The notes beneath the pieces are model-generated. The model saw only the letters and a list, made by a program, of their open reading frames with translations. It made no database searches and was not told the DNA's origin. Source: Beijerinckiaceae bacterium (lineage in GTDB: Bacteria; Pseudomonadota; Alphaproteobacteria; Rhizobiales; Beijerinckiaceae). Taken from it: DNA of 64,000 bases. Both the position numbers and the translations under genes were made by a program. How positions within the stretch are numbered: position 1 is the stretch's first letter; every line of letters starts with the position of its first letter. Location of the stretch: the NCBI GenBank assembly GCA_027533425.1, contig JAPZUD010000001.1:186001-250000 (forward strand). Direction: 5' to 3'. Below are positions 46,219 to 55,208 of the stretch, in pieces.

Positions 46219-47553
46219 TCAGGCCGGCCCGGCCGCATGGCGTGGTAAACGGACCGTCACGAGAAGCCCGCCTTCCCGCCGGTTCTCGAGGGTGATGCTG
46301 CCACCATGCCCCTCGATGATGTCACGCGCGATGGACAGGCCGAGCCCGAACCCGCCTGTCTCTCGGGACCGCGAGGCCTCCAGCCGGGTGAAGGGCTCGA
46401 ACATCTCGGCCATCCGGTCTTCGGGAATGCCCGGCCCGGCATCGGCGAGCCTCACCGCGACCACCGGGTCGCCAGCCATGATCGTGATCTCGGCCCCTCC
46501 GCCATATTTCACGGCATTGTCGATGAGGTTGCCGAAGGCCCGCTTGAGGGCGAGGGGGCGCCCGTCGATCACCAGCGTGGCAGGCCCGGCGAGACTGGCA
46601 GCAGCGCCCTGGTCCGTTGCCTGGTTGGCGAGGGTGGCGAGCAGCGCAGCAAGGTCGAGCGGCCGGGTTGCCTCGTCCTTGCGGTCGCCGCGCAGATGGG
46701 CGAGCGTCTGGTCAAGCATACGTTCCATGTCCCGGATATCCGCGACAAGTCCCTCCGCCTGTGCCCGCTCGGTCAGGGCCTCTGCACGGAGGCGCATGCG
46801 GGTCAGCGGCGTCTTGAGATCATGCGACACGGCCGCGAGGGTCTGCGTCCGGGTGGCCATCAATGTGCGGATCCGGGCCTGCATCTCGTTGAAGGCCACG
46901 GCGGCATCGCGGATTTCCTGCGGACCGGTCTCGGGCACCTCGACCCGGTCCGTGCCGTGATAGAGCAACCGTGCAGCCGCAGCGAAGCGCCGGATCGGCG
47001 TCGTCATCCAGCCGATCACCAGAACCGAGATCGCCACGACGCCAAGTGCCATCAGGCTGGTGGAGACCCATGTCCCATGGGTGGATTGCGGCCGCGCATC
47101 AGGCGCGAACAGCGTGATGTTGATCCAGCTCTCGTCCGGAAGACGCAGCGAAATCAGGACGAGATGCGGATCGGTCTCCGCTTTCCGGTTGGCGCCGATG
47201 ATGATGTCCTCATCTACCAGTTCCGGCGCCTGCTCTCTCAGCCGTACGTGCAGGCCCTGCCATGCCTCGGCGCCAGGCCCGCCCGGGCGGGCACGCTCGG
47301 TCGCACTCCAATGCGCCTCCACCGGCCCCCCAGAAAGCTCGTGCGCCACGTTCTCGCGCTCTGCCGGCACAACACGCATCACCGACCGCCGGATCGTCAG
47401 CAACCGGTCCGCCAGCCTCGCCTCGTTGGCGAGGCTCATCTCCCGGTCCAGCGCATGCTGGTAGGCATAGAGGCTCGCCACATGGACAATGCCCACGCCG
47501 ATCAGCATCAGCAGGACCGTCCGTGCCGCGAGCGAATTGAACCAGCGCTTCAT
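46219..47553 (-). CDS. sensor histidine kinase
   Basis: A 444-residue membrane kinase. TM1 lies at about residues 12-32 and TM2 at 162-183, flanking a periplasmic sensor of about 130 residues. A HAMP linker follows, then the H-box with phospho-acceptor His244 in AVSHDLKTPLTRMRLRAE, and the ATPase domain with LIDNAVKYGGG, DAGPGIPED and GFGLGLSIA. It overlaps the response regulator gene by four bases. Position directly upstream of the heavy-metal RND genes suggests that it senses periplasmic metal or envelope stress, although the sensor loop has no obvious metal ligands. Confidence 0.95.
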   Translation of the reverse strand: MKRWFNSLAARTVLLMLIGVGIVHVASLYAYQHALDREMSLANEARLADRLLTIRRSVMRVVPAERENVAHELSGGPVEAHWSATERARPGGPGAEAWQGLHVRLREQAPELVDEDIIIGANRKAETDPHLVLISLRLPDESWINITLFAPDARPQSTHGTWVSTSLMALGVVAISVLVIGWMTTPIRRFAAAARLLYHGTDRVEVPETGPQEIRDAAVAFNEMQARIRTLMATRTQTLAAVSHDLKTPLTRMRLRAEALTERAQAEGLVADIRDMERMLDQTLAHLRGDRKDEATRPLDLAALLATLANQATDQGAAASLAGPATLVIDGRPLALKRAFGNLIDNAVKYGGGAEITIMAGDPVVAVRLADAGPGIPEDRMAEMFEPFTRLEASRSRETGGFGLGLSIARDIIEGHGGSITLENRREGGLLVTVRLPRHAAGPA

Positions 47554-48281
47554 CTCCCGCTGACCCGCGGCACAAAAAGGTACCCTGCACCCCGGACGGT
47601 GCGGATCATCGGCGGGCTGTCCTCATCGGGCTCGATCTTCTTGCGGAGCCGGCTGACCTGCACGTCGATCGCGCGGTCGAACACCGCCTCGGGCTGGCTG
47701 CGCGCCGCATCCAACAGATGTTCACGTGTGAGAACCCGGTTTGGCGATTCGAGAAAGGCCAGCAGCAGGTCGAATTCGCCTGTCGAGAGGTCGACCATCA
47801 CGCCGGCCGGATTTGTCAGTTCACGCCGCTCGGGCGAGAGCGTCCAGCCCTCGAACCGGTAGCCTCGCGTTGGCGCTGTACCGGCATCCGGCGCTGTCAT
47901 GCCGGCGCTGCGGCGCAGGACAGCCCGGATGCGGGCCAGCAATTCGCGTGGGTTGAACGGCTTGGTGACATAATCATCGGCACCGATCTCGAGTCCGACG
48001 ATCCTGTCGGTTTCCTCCGTCCGGGCCGTCAGCATGATGACGGGTATCGTGCTGCGCTGGCGCAGCTGGCGGCAGAGTTCGAGCCCGTCCTGCCCGGGCA
48101 GCATCAGGTCGAGAATGGCGAGGTCATGCGGGCTCCGTGCCAGGCATGCCTGCATTTCGACGCCGTCCCGGGCCTTTGTCACCGAGAAGCCATGCTTCTC
48201 CAGGAACGAGCCCAGCAGGGTCCGGATGTCGTTGTCATCATCGACGATGAGGATCGACGCCACACCCCTGTCCTGGTCCAT
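47550..48281 (-). CDS. OmpR-family response regulator
   Basis: A 243-residue regulator: receiver domain (residues 9-125) with the acidic pair in LIVDDDND, phospho-acceptor Asp58 in AILDLMLPG, and lysine in YVTKPFNP; then an OmpR-type winged helix (about 145-240) with DRAIDVQVSRLRKKIEPD and IRTVRGAGYLF. AGGAGG lies about ten bases before ATG 48281; an ATG at 48302 is an alternative. It heads the minus-strand series regulator, kinase, adaptor, pump, small protein. Confidence 0.95.
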   Translation of the reverse strand: MDQDRGVASILIVDDDNDIRTLLGSFLEKHGFSVTKARDGVEMQACLARSPHDLAILDLMLPGQDGLELCRQLRQRSTIPVIMLTARTEETDRIVGLEIGADDYVTKPFNPRELLARIRAVLRRSAGMTAPDAGTAPTRGYRFEGWTLSPERRELTNPAGVMVDLSTGEFDLLLAFLESPNRVLTREHLLDAARSQPEAVFDRAIDVQVSRLRKKIEPDEDSPPMIRTVRGAGYLFVPRVSGR

Positions 48282-48491
48282 CGCCGTGGAACCTCCTGCC
48301 ATGCCTGCTGTCGCGCTCCCCTTCTTGGCAGAGCTGCAGGGCAGGCGGCAAGGGCATTGCCGGCGCGATCACGATCCGGGCGGACGAACTCCCCCGGCGA
48401 TGACAGCCCGGTCAATCATTTTCCACCTGATCTTGGGGAATCGATCGGGCTCCTCCGGATCAAGCCGGACGCCTGCCTGCATCATCCGTCG

Positions 48492-48959
48492 CTAGCTGAT
48501 CAGCCGGGCCAGCCCGTACATCGCCAGACCGAAGACCGTATGGGCAAGCAGGTTGAGCCCGCGGATGCGGTTGGCATTCGGCTTCAATCGGGCGGCAATG
48601 CCCGCGCCCATACCAGGCGCGAGAACAAACCAGCCGAGCAGGACCGTACCAAGCCCGATCGTCATGGCGGGGAACAGTGTCGGGCTGGACGTCCAGCCCG
48701 GCCCGCCGAGAGCAACGGTTGCAAGACCGAAACTCGCGCCGACCGCATAGTGGAAGGCCCACCCCCAGCCGAGTTCGTCCGGCACCGGTTCGGCTCGCGC
48801 GATATCCTCATGCAGGAAACGACCCCGGAAAAGATGGCGGAACCAGCGGCCGACCATCGCCCAGTTCGGCAGCGGAATGCCGAACAGGCGGTTCAGGAGG
48901 AGGTTCCACAGATCGAAGACAATCGTGGCTCCGATCCCGATAATCAGGCCCTGAACCAT
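48492..48959 (-). CDS. DUF2938 membrane protein
   Basis: A 155-residue inner-membrane protein with about four hydrophobic segments (GLIIGIGATIVFDLWNLLLNRLFG, FHYAVGASFGLATVAL, AMTIGLGTVLLGWFVLAP, NLLAHTVFGLAMYGLARLI). The pattern matches DUF2938, a family without known function. It is 46 bases downstream of the TRAP large permease on the same strand, so it could be the last gene of that operon or independent. Confidence 0.78.
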   Translation of the reverse strand: MVQGLIIGIGATIVFDLWNLLLNRLFGIPLPNWAMVGRWFRHLFRGRFLHEDIARAEPVPDELGWGWAFHYAVGASFGLATVALGGPGWTSSPTLFPAMTIGLGTVLLGWFVLAPGMGAGIAARLKPNANRIRGLNLLAHTVFGLAMYGLARLIS

Positions 48960-49005
48960 GGAGACCCTCCCGTTTGCCTACGGCCGGCTTGGCTGGCAAC
49001 TTCGG

Positions 49006-50286
49006 TCACAGCAAGACCCTTGGCAGCCAGAGCACCACCTCGGGGAACAGCGTGATCACACACAGAACGAGAAAGCCGACGCCAAGGAAGGGCAAGACCT
49101 CGCGGACAACGCGTTCGATCTTCACTTGAGCAAAGTTGCCGCAGATGTAGAGCAGAATCCCGACCGGAGGCGTGAGAAGGCCCAGCATCAGGTTGAACAC
49201 CATGACCAGCCCGAAATGGACAAGGTCGATTCCGGCTGCCTCCACGATCGGGATCAGCACCGGGATCAAGATGATCATGGCCGCGATCGCTTCCATGAAA
49301 CAGCCAACGACCAGAAGCAGGCCATTGATCAGCAGGAGGATCACGAGAGGGTTGGACGAAACGCTGCCGATCCAGGCCGCGATCTCCCGTGGCAGGCCGG
49401 ACACTGCCATCAGCCAGCCAAACGCGCCGGCAAAGGCGATGATGATCATCACCACGGCCGAATCGATGCCTGATTGCACGAAGATTGCCCAGAGTTGCCT
49501 GACCGAGAGTTCCCGATGGATTACCATCGACACAAAAAGCGCATACATCACGGCGAATGCGGCGCTTTCCGTAACCGTCACCACGCCGCCCGTCACGCCG
49601 AACAGGATGACGAAGGGCATCATCAGGGCCCAGATCGCCTTCGATCCGGACTGGAGAACCTGCCGCATCGGCACGGCTTCATGCACCGGGTAGTTGCGCT
49701 TCCGCGCGATCAGGTAGGTCACGGCCGCAAGGCCGAAGCCGAGCAGCAAACCGGGAATCACGCCGCCAAGGAACAGGGCGGCGACCGAAACCCCCTTGCC
49801 CACGGAGAGCCCATAGATCACCAGCGGGATGGAGGGCGGGATGATCGGCCCCATCACCGAGGCCGAAGCCGTGATCGAGGCCGCGAAGCCGGGCTCGTAG
49901 CCGGCCTTCTTCATGCCGGGAATGAGGACCTTGCCCAGAGCGGTAGCATCTGCCACCGCCGAACCGGACACGCCGGAAAAGACCATGCAGCTCATCACTG
50001 TTGTCAGCCCCAGACCGCCAGCAAAGCGGCCGACGCAGGCATTTGCGAAGTTGATGATCCGGGCGGTGATGCCGCCGACATTCATGATATTGCCGGCGAG
50101 AATGAAGAACGGGATCGCCAGAAGTGAATAGCTGTCAGCGCCGATCAGGGCCCGCTGGATGAAGACGGAAAAAGGCAGCGAAGGATGATTGGCGATGGTG
50201 GCCACCGAGGCCAGCGCCATCGCGAAGGCGATCGGCAGGCCGATGGCCATCAGCACGATAAAAGAAAGCATGAGAATGCTGGCCAT
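49006..50286 (-). CDS. TRAP transporter large permease, DctM-like
   Basis: A 426-residue membrane protein with about 12 hydrophobic segments. PFFILAGNIMNVGGITARIINFA, SGSAVADATALGKVLIPGMKKAGYEPGFAASITASASVMGPIIPPSIPLVIYG and the late LGLLTPPVGILLYI are diagnostic of DctM. It drives sodium-coupled uptake of organic acids together with the small permease and binding protein. It starts ten bases after the small permease gene. Confidence 0.97.
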   Translation of the reverse strand: MASILMLSFIVLMAIGLPIAFAMALASVATIANHPSLPFSVFIQRALIGADSYSLLAIPFFILAGNIMNVGGITARIINFANACVGRFAGGLGLTTVMSCMVFSGVSGSAVADATALGKVLIPGMKKAGYEPGFAASITASASVMGPIIPPSIPLVIYGLSVGKGVSVAALFLGGVIPGLLLGFGLAAVTYLIARKRNYPVHEAVPMRQVLQSGSKAIWALMMPFVILFGVTGGVVTVTESAAFAVMYALFVSMVIHRELSVRQLWAIFVQSGIDSAVVMIIIAFAGAFGWLMAVSGLPREIAAWIGSVSSNPLVILLLINGLLLVVGCFMEAIAAMIILIPVLIPIVEAAGIDLVHFGLVMVFNLMLGLLTPPVGILLYICGNFAQVKIERVVREVLPFLGVGFLVLCVITLFPEVVLWLPRVLL

Positions 50287-50295
50287 GATGCATCC

Positions 50296-50811
50296 TCACA
50301 GATGGATTTCGCCGAGCGGCTCGCGCCGTGCGGGGTCGAATAGTTTCTCGATCCAGAAGATCACGATCAGCAATCCGCAATACGGTGCGGCGAAATAGAA
50401 GCTCGCCGGCGAGATTTCCAGCGCGCCGAACGTCTGGTCCAGCGTTCCGATCGAGATCTGCAGCCCGTAGACGAGCATCAGGATGCCCGTCAGCAGCATC
50501 AGGACCTGGTTGATCCAGCCAACGATCTTCTGCAGCCCGGGTGGCAGCATGACAACCATCATGTCGATGGCGATATGCAGCATCTGGCGATAGAGGATCG
50601 CTGCGCCGGCAAAGACGGACCAGACAAACAGGATCCGGCACACCTGCTCGGTCCAGGAAAGCGGTGCGTTGAGCGCGTAGCGATACCAGACCGAGAGGAT
50701 TGTGATGCTGACAATCGCGAGAATTGCGCCGCCGACAATGAAGCGGCTCAGGGTTTCGGCAGCATCGCAGAGCCGCCGCCAGCCGAGAACGATTCCAGGG
50801 GATGCCGACAT
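50296..50811 (-). CDS. TRAP transporter small permease, DctQ-like
   Basis: A 171-residue protein with four membrane helices, including the DctQ-type WYRYALNAPLSWTEQVCRILFVWSVFAGAAILYRQMLHIAIDMMV. It complexes with DctM. It lies between the binding-protein and large-permease genes in the same operon. Confidence 0.95.
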   Translation of the reverse strand: MSASPGIVLGWRRLCDAAETLSRFIVGGAILAIVSITILSVWYRYALNAPLSWTEQVCRILFVWSVFAGAAILYRQMLHIAIDMMVVMLPPGLQKIVGWINQVLMLLTGILMLVYGLQISIGTLDQTFGALEISPASFYFAAPYCGLLIVIFWIEKLFDPARREPLGEIHL

Positions 50812-50881
50812 CGGGCCTCCGGGACAAGAATGAAGAGTGCCAGATCCCCGGCGCGGGGATCTGGCGAGGGAGAGGCCGGTT

Positions 50882-51877
50882 TCAGGCGATGGTCTTGATC
50901 CGCTCCACCCACTTCTTCACATGGGTGAACTCGGCTTCCATGCCATCGATCGCCTTGCGGAAGGCGTCCTTGTCGACCTCGTTGATGGCAATGTTCTTGG
51001 CCTTGACCAGATCAAGGATCCGGTTGTCATCCGCGATGACCTTCGGACGCAGTGAGTCCTCCATGTCGCGCGAGGCCTGCACGAGCGCTTTCCGCTGGTC
51101 TTCGTTGACACGGCGATAGGTGGCTTCCGCGATGACGATCATGTTGTCCTGCATCATGTGCTCGGTCAGCGCGAAGTTCTTGTTCACGTCGAAAATGCCG
51201 CCATTGTAGGTCAGTGCCATCGGGTTTTCCTGCCCCTCGATGATGCCTGACTTCAGTGCCTGGAAGACTTCCGGCCAGGGCAGGGGCGTCGGTGAGGCGC
51301 CGAAACGCTCGAAGGTCCGGCGCCACATGGTGGTTTCGGGCACGCGGACCTTGAAACCCTTCATGTCGGCCGGGCTCTTGACCACGCGGTTCGAGGACAG
51401 CATCCGCGGCATGCGGGGGATCGATGCCATCGGGCGGAGTTTGGCTTGCGCGCCGGCATCATCGCCATACTCGGCCATGACGCTTGTCATCACCTTGTCC
51501 TTGTGGGCAACATTCTTGAACAGGTACGGATAGGTCCAGACCTCCGCCGGCTTGTACCATCCGCCGAGGATCGCCGCGCCCGGCGAGGCAACATGGATCG
51601 AACCCTGCAGCAGCCCCTCGACATGCTCGCGCTCACCGCCCAGCGATCCGGCATGGTGCGTCGCGATGTCGATCTGGCCCTTGGTCAGTTCCTTGACACG
51701 GGCCGCGAAGAAATCGAGTCCCTGCGCGATGAAATCAGTCGGTGGGGTGGCGGAAGCGCCGATCCATTTCAGGGTCTGGGCCTTGAGGATGGCTGGCATA
51801 GCCACCATTCCGGCAAGACCTGCGGTGCCGAGCAGGACGGAACGGCGGCTGGCAGGCGTTTCGAATGGCTTCGTCAT
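50882..51877 (-). CDS. TRAP transporter substrate-binding protein, DctP-like, Tat-type signal
   Basis: A 331-residue periplasmic protein of the DctP family. The N-terminus SRRSVLLGTAGLAGMVAMPAILKAQ looks like a twin-arginine signal. The family core includes GSLGGEREHVEGLLQGSIHVA, NRVVKSPADMKGFKVRVPET (carrying the conserved arginine that binds the substrate carboxylate) and WPEVFQALKSGIIEGQENP. It carries organic acids such as C4-dicarboxylates, sugar acids or keto acids. A SAF-domain dehydrogenase gene precedes it by 87 bases in the same operon and may act on the imported acid. Confidence 0.95.
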   Translation of the reverse strand: MTKPFETPASRRSVLLGTAGLAGMVAMPAILKAQTLKWIGASATPPTDFIAQGLDFFAARVKELTKGQIDIATHHAGSLGGEREHVEGLLQGSIHVASPGAAILGGWYKPAEVWTYPYLFKNVAHKDKVMTSVMAEYGDDAGAQAKLRPMASIPRMPRMLSSNRVVKSPADMKGFKVRVPETTMWRRTFERFGASPTPLPWPEVFQALKSGIIEGQENPMALTYNGGIFDVNKNFALTEHMMQDNMIVIAEATYRRVNEDQRKALVQASRDMEDSLRPKVIADDNRILDLVKAKNIAINEVDKDAFRKAIDGMEAEFTHVKKWVERIKTIA

Positions 51878-51964
51878 GTTTTCCTCCCTGGAAGATGCTG
51901 GCCCGTTTCGGGCTCTGGCGGTTGAAACCGGAAACGCTCCCGTCTCCGGCAGATCGTCGGCTTC

Positions 51965-53305
51965 TCAGCCCGAGAACGTAGCTTCCATCTCGCGGCGGAC
52001 CTTGATGGCGGCATCGTTCGGGTCGAAATCCACATCCGACCATTTCAGCCGGGCGCCCTGCGGAATGTCACGCTTGAGCTTGATCTTGTGTGCCAGTCCA
52101 AGCGGCAGGTAGCCTTCGGCGAGCGAGGCCTGGGCCGGGGTCTGCTTGCCCCAGACGCAGAAGCCGCCCTCGCCATCCAGCATCTCCCCCGTCTTGAGAT
52201 CGCGCTTGGCGGTGGCGACCACATCGGCATTGAAGCAGATCGGCGCCCCGGTCGGCTCCTTGCGCAGCGCCGCCGAGGCTACCGAGATGCCCAGTTCGAG
52301 CCCGATCATGTGCGTCGGCCGGTACAGGCAGGAATACTTGCCGGATTTGTCCTGCAGCATCGAATATTCGCGGAAGCATTCCTCCGAATAGGCGCTGTCG
52401 GTTTCGAATACGACATAGGTGCCCATCACCAGCGAATGCGGAACATCACTGCCATCGCGGTAGACCGATGATGTGACCTCCGTAACACCCTTGCGTTCCA
52501 GCACCCCGCCATCCGATTTCGGCTTGCAGATCTCCGCATGTTCGAACCGCGTTGCCGGCGGGAACGAAAGCCCTTCGGTCTGGCTTTCCAGCCCGGTCGC
52601 ATTGCACACCGCTGTCATCTCGATGCCGGATTTCGTGCCGTCGACGAAGGAATTGAACATCTTCGGGTTGATGGAGTTCCGGTCGCGGATCTTCATGTAC
52701 TTGTCGAGAATGTCCCAAACCGTATCCGGCGTCGACTGATGATAGGTCGGGTGGTAGCGCGTACCCTTGCCAGCGGCGACAACGCGGAATCCCGCTGCGC
52801 GCGCCCAGTCGACATGATCGGCGATCAGCGCCGGCTGGTCGCCCCATGCCAGCGAATAGACAACGCCGGCCTGCTTCGCCTTCCGCGCGAGCAGCGGACC
52901 CGCCACGGCATCGGCCTCGACATTGACCATGACGATATGCTTGCCGTTCTCGATGGCCTTCAGCGCGAAGCGGATTCCCGCACCCGGATCGCCCGTGGCC
53001 TCGATGATCACCTCGATACCCGGATGGGTGACGAGGCTGTCACCGTTCTCGGTGACCAGCGTCGCACCGTTCTTCACCGCATCGTCGAGCGACGTCGCGG
53101 CATATTGCTCCTCCGGCCAGCACGCGAGCTTGAGCTGGGAACGCGCCCGCGCCGTATTGAGATCGGCCACGGCCACGACATGCATGCCGGCGGTCTGGCG
53201 GGCCTGTGACAGGAACATCGTGCCGAATTTCCCCGCGCCGATGATGCCGATGGTGATCGGCTTCCCGGCAGACTGGCGTTCCAGCAGCATGCGGTGAAGA
53301 TTCAT
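51965..53305 (-). CDS. NAD(P)-dependent dehydrogenase with SAF-like C-terminal domain
   Basis: A 446-residue cytoplasmic protein. The N-terminal Rossmann domain has GIIGAGKFGTMFLSQ (about residues 19-33) and DLNTARARSQLKLA, and IEATGDPGAGIRFALKAIENGKHIVMVNVEADAVAG resembles homoserine-dehydrogenase-like oxidoreductases. The C-terminal 80 residues (YLPLGLAHKIKLKRDIPQGARLKWSDVDFD) match a SAF/AFP-like domain. This two-domain architecture recurs beside sugar-acid transporters; the exact substrate is unknown. It is the first gene of the TRAP operon and divergent from a LysR gene. Confidence 0.85.
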   Translation of the reverse strand: MNLHRMLLERQSAGKPITIGIIGAGKFGTMFLSQARQTAGMHVVAVADLNTARARSQLKLACWPEEQYAATSLDDAVKNGATLVTENGDSLVTHPGIEVIIEATGDPGAGIRFALKAIENGKHIVMVNVEADAVAGPLLARKAKQAGVVYSLAWGDQPALIADHVDWARAAGFRVVAAGKGTRYHPTYHQSTPDTVWDILDKYMKIRDRNSINPKMFNSFVDGTKSGIEMTAVCNATGLESQTEGLSFPPATRFEHAEICKPKSDGGVLERKGVTEVTSSVYRDGSDVPHSLVMGTYVVFETDSAYSEECFREYSMLQDKSGKYSCLYRPTHMIGLELGISVASAALRKEPTGAPICFNADVVATAKRDLKTGEMLDGEGGFCVWGKQTPAQASLAEGYLPLGLAHKIKLKRDIPQGARLKWSDVDFDPNDAAIKVRREMEATFSG

Positions 53306-53548
53306 GGGGCCTGGCCTTCCTTTCCTGTCGGCACTTGGCCGAACCGATTTCCATCATGGCCGGATCGAAGCGCGCAAGGAGGCGGCCGGAATCCCGTGGT
53401 TCCGGCATGCCGCTTCCCGGCTATCGTTTCTTCCCGACCGGATGCTGCTTCTTGTTTCGTGAGCAGCATTCCTCAAAACGAACGCTAACACGTTTCCTCC
53501 GGCTGAAAAGCGAAATAGGATGAGGAGAACGATGAGGAGATTTCATCA

Positions 53549-54457
53549 GTGCTGAACAGCATGCCACCGCTGCAATGGCTGGCGACCTTCCAGGCGGTTA
53601 TCGAATCCGGCAGTTTCGCCGGAGCTGCAAAGTCGCTGGGCCTGACGCCCTCCGCCATCAGCCACCAGATGCGCGCGCTGGAGGGGATGCTGGGCCAGCG
53701 CCTTTTCCTGCGCGACAAGCGGCAGGTCACTCCGACCGAGGAGGCGCTGGCCTATGCCACGACGATCTCTGAAAGCTTCGCCCGCCTCGTCGCGGCGACC
53801 AACCGGCTTGCGACCGGGGCGGGTGCGCGGCGCCTGCCCATTCACTGCTCGCCAAGCTTCGCGACGCTCTGGCTGGTGCCGCGCCTCAAGGATTTCATGC
53901 GGGAGCACCCGGCTATCGACATCGCGCTCTTCGCCAGCCATGAGCCGGCCCGGCTCGGACAGGACGGGATCCTGATCGATATCCAGTATGCACGTCCGGT
54001 GCCGGAGACCTGCGAGGCGATCGTCCTTGCCGACGAGACGATCGTGCCGATGGCAAGCCCGGCCTTTGTGGCCGAGCACCATATCGGCGCCATCGCGGAT
54101 ATCGGCCGTGTGCCGCTGCTGCATTCGCTCCGCTGCGTGGTTCAGTGGCCGCAATGGTCTGCCCGTTTCGCGCCGGGCCTGACGCTCAACCCGCGTGGCT
54201 TCCAGTTCGACCGGGCGCATCTTGCCCTCGCTTCAGCCGCTGACGGCCTCGGCATCGTGCTCGAATCGACTTTGCAGGCCAGAGCCTATCTTGATCAGCG
54301 CCGGCTCGTCCTGCCGTTCGGCGAGGTGGGAATTCCCGTGGTGGCGCATCGACTGATCTTCCGGCGGGAGGATGATGGGCATCCGGACCTGCTGGCCTTC
54401 ATCGACTGGATCACCCGGGCCTTGCGCGCCGAGCATCCAATGGCGGTCACGCGCTAG
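53549..54457 (+). CDS. LysR-family regulator, GcvA-like
   Basis: A 302-residue regulator with an N-terminal helix-turn-helix (PLQWLATFQAVIESGSFAGAAKSLGLTPSAISHQMRALEGMLG) and a GcvA-type effector domain ending in ASAADGLGIVLESTLQARAYL. GTG 53549 follows a GAGGAGA ribosome site by about ten bases; ATG 53561 is an alternative. It is divergent from the dehydrogenase/TRAP operon and most likely regulates it. Confidence 0.94.
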   Translation: MLNSMPPLQWLATFQAVIESGSFAGAAKSLGLTPSAISHQMRALEGMLGQRLFLRDKRQVTPTEEALAYATTISESFARLVAATNRLATGAGARRLPIHCSPSFATLWLVPRLKDFMREHPAIDIALFASHEPARLGQDGILIDIQYARPVPETCEAIVLADETIVPMASPAFVAEHHIGAIADIGRVPLLHSLRCVVQWPQWSARFAPGLTLNPRGFQFDRAHLALASAADGLGIVLESTLQARAYLDQRRLVLPFGEVGIPVVAHRLIFRREDDGHPDLLAFIDWITRALRAEHPMAVTR

Positions 54458-54503
54458 CCCTCGCCGATGGCACGTGAAGGGGCAGCAATGTTGGGTTGGC
54501 TAT

Positions 54504-54529
54504 TTGACATACCAACTGGTTGGTATTTA
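54504..54529 (+). promoter_or_regulatory. promoter with TetR-type operator
   Basis: ATACCAAC-TG-GTTGGTAT at 54509-54526 is a perfect 8-base inverted repeat with a two-base spacer, a typical TetR operator. A consensus -35 box TTGACA (54504-54509) abuts it and a TATTTA-like -10 falls at its far end, so the operator occupies the core promoter. The TetR gene starts 30 bases downstream, which points to autorepression. Confidence 0.8.
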
Positions 54530-54555
54530 CGCTGTGACATGGAGAACGCGACCCC

Positions 54556-55194
54556 ATGAGCCGCTCGGTCAATGCCCGCGAGAAACTGCTTGAGGCCGCC
54601 GTCAAGCTTGTCCGGTCGAAAGGGTTTGCCGCCACGAGCGTGGATGATCTCTGCGGGGAAGCCGGCGTGACCAAGGGCGCCTTTTTCCACCATTTCCCGA
54701 GCAAGGAAGCCCTCGGCATCGCGGCTGCCGAGCATTGGTCGAAGATGACAGGTGCCCTGTTCGCTGCCGCACCTTACCAGCAGGTCGACGAACCTCTTGA
54801 AAGGCTGCTGGCCTATCTCCGCTTTCGACGGGACATCCTCGATGGTGAACTGTGCGAGTTCACCTGCCTCGCGGGCACGATGTTGCAGGAAGTCTATGCC
54901 GAGCATCCTGCAATCGCCGCGGCCTGCCAGGAATCGATCGCCAGCCATGCGGCAACGCTCGAGCCGATGATCGCTGCGGCCATGTTGGCACGCGGGCTTG
55001 ATCCCGGCGGCGCCTCGACGGGCTGGACGGCGTCCGGGCTGGCCCTGCACAGCCAGGTTGTCCTGCAGGGCGCCTTCATCCTCGCCAAGGGGAACGGTGG
55101 CCCGGCAATCGCGCGCGACAGCGTCGACCATCTCACGCGGTACATTTGCCTGCTTTTCGCTTCTGAGGGCGCCACCCCCGATCCCAGATCCTGA
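54556..55194 (+). CDS. TetR-family transcriptional regulator
   Basis: A 212-residue regulator: helix-turn-helix at about residues 5-52 (NAREKLLEAAVKLVRSKGFAATSVDDLCGEAGVTKGAFFHHFPSKEALG) and a ligand-binding helical domain. ATG 54556 follows GGAGA by about eleven bases. It is the first of three same-strand genes (TetR, SRPBCC, DUF1428), a set often found together, with a palindromic operator in its own promoter. Confidence 0.95.
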   Translation: MSRSVNAREKLLEAAVKLVRSKGFAATSVDDLCGEAGVTKGAFFHHFPSKEALGIAAAEHWSKMTGALFAAAPYQQVDEPLERLLAYLRFRRDILDGELCEFTCLAGTMLQEVYAEHPAIAAACQESIASHAATLEPMIAAAMLARGLDPGGASTGWTASGLALHSQVVLQGAFILAKGNGGPAIARDSVDHLTRYICLLFASEGATPDPRS

Positions 55195-55208
55195 CACGGA
55201 GAACATGC

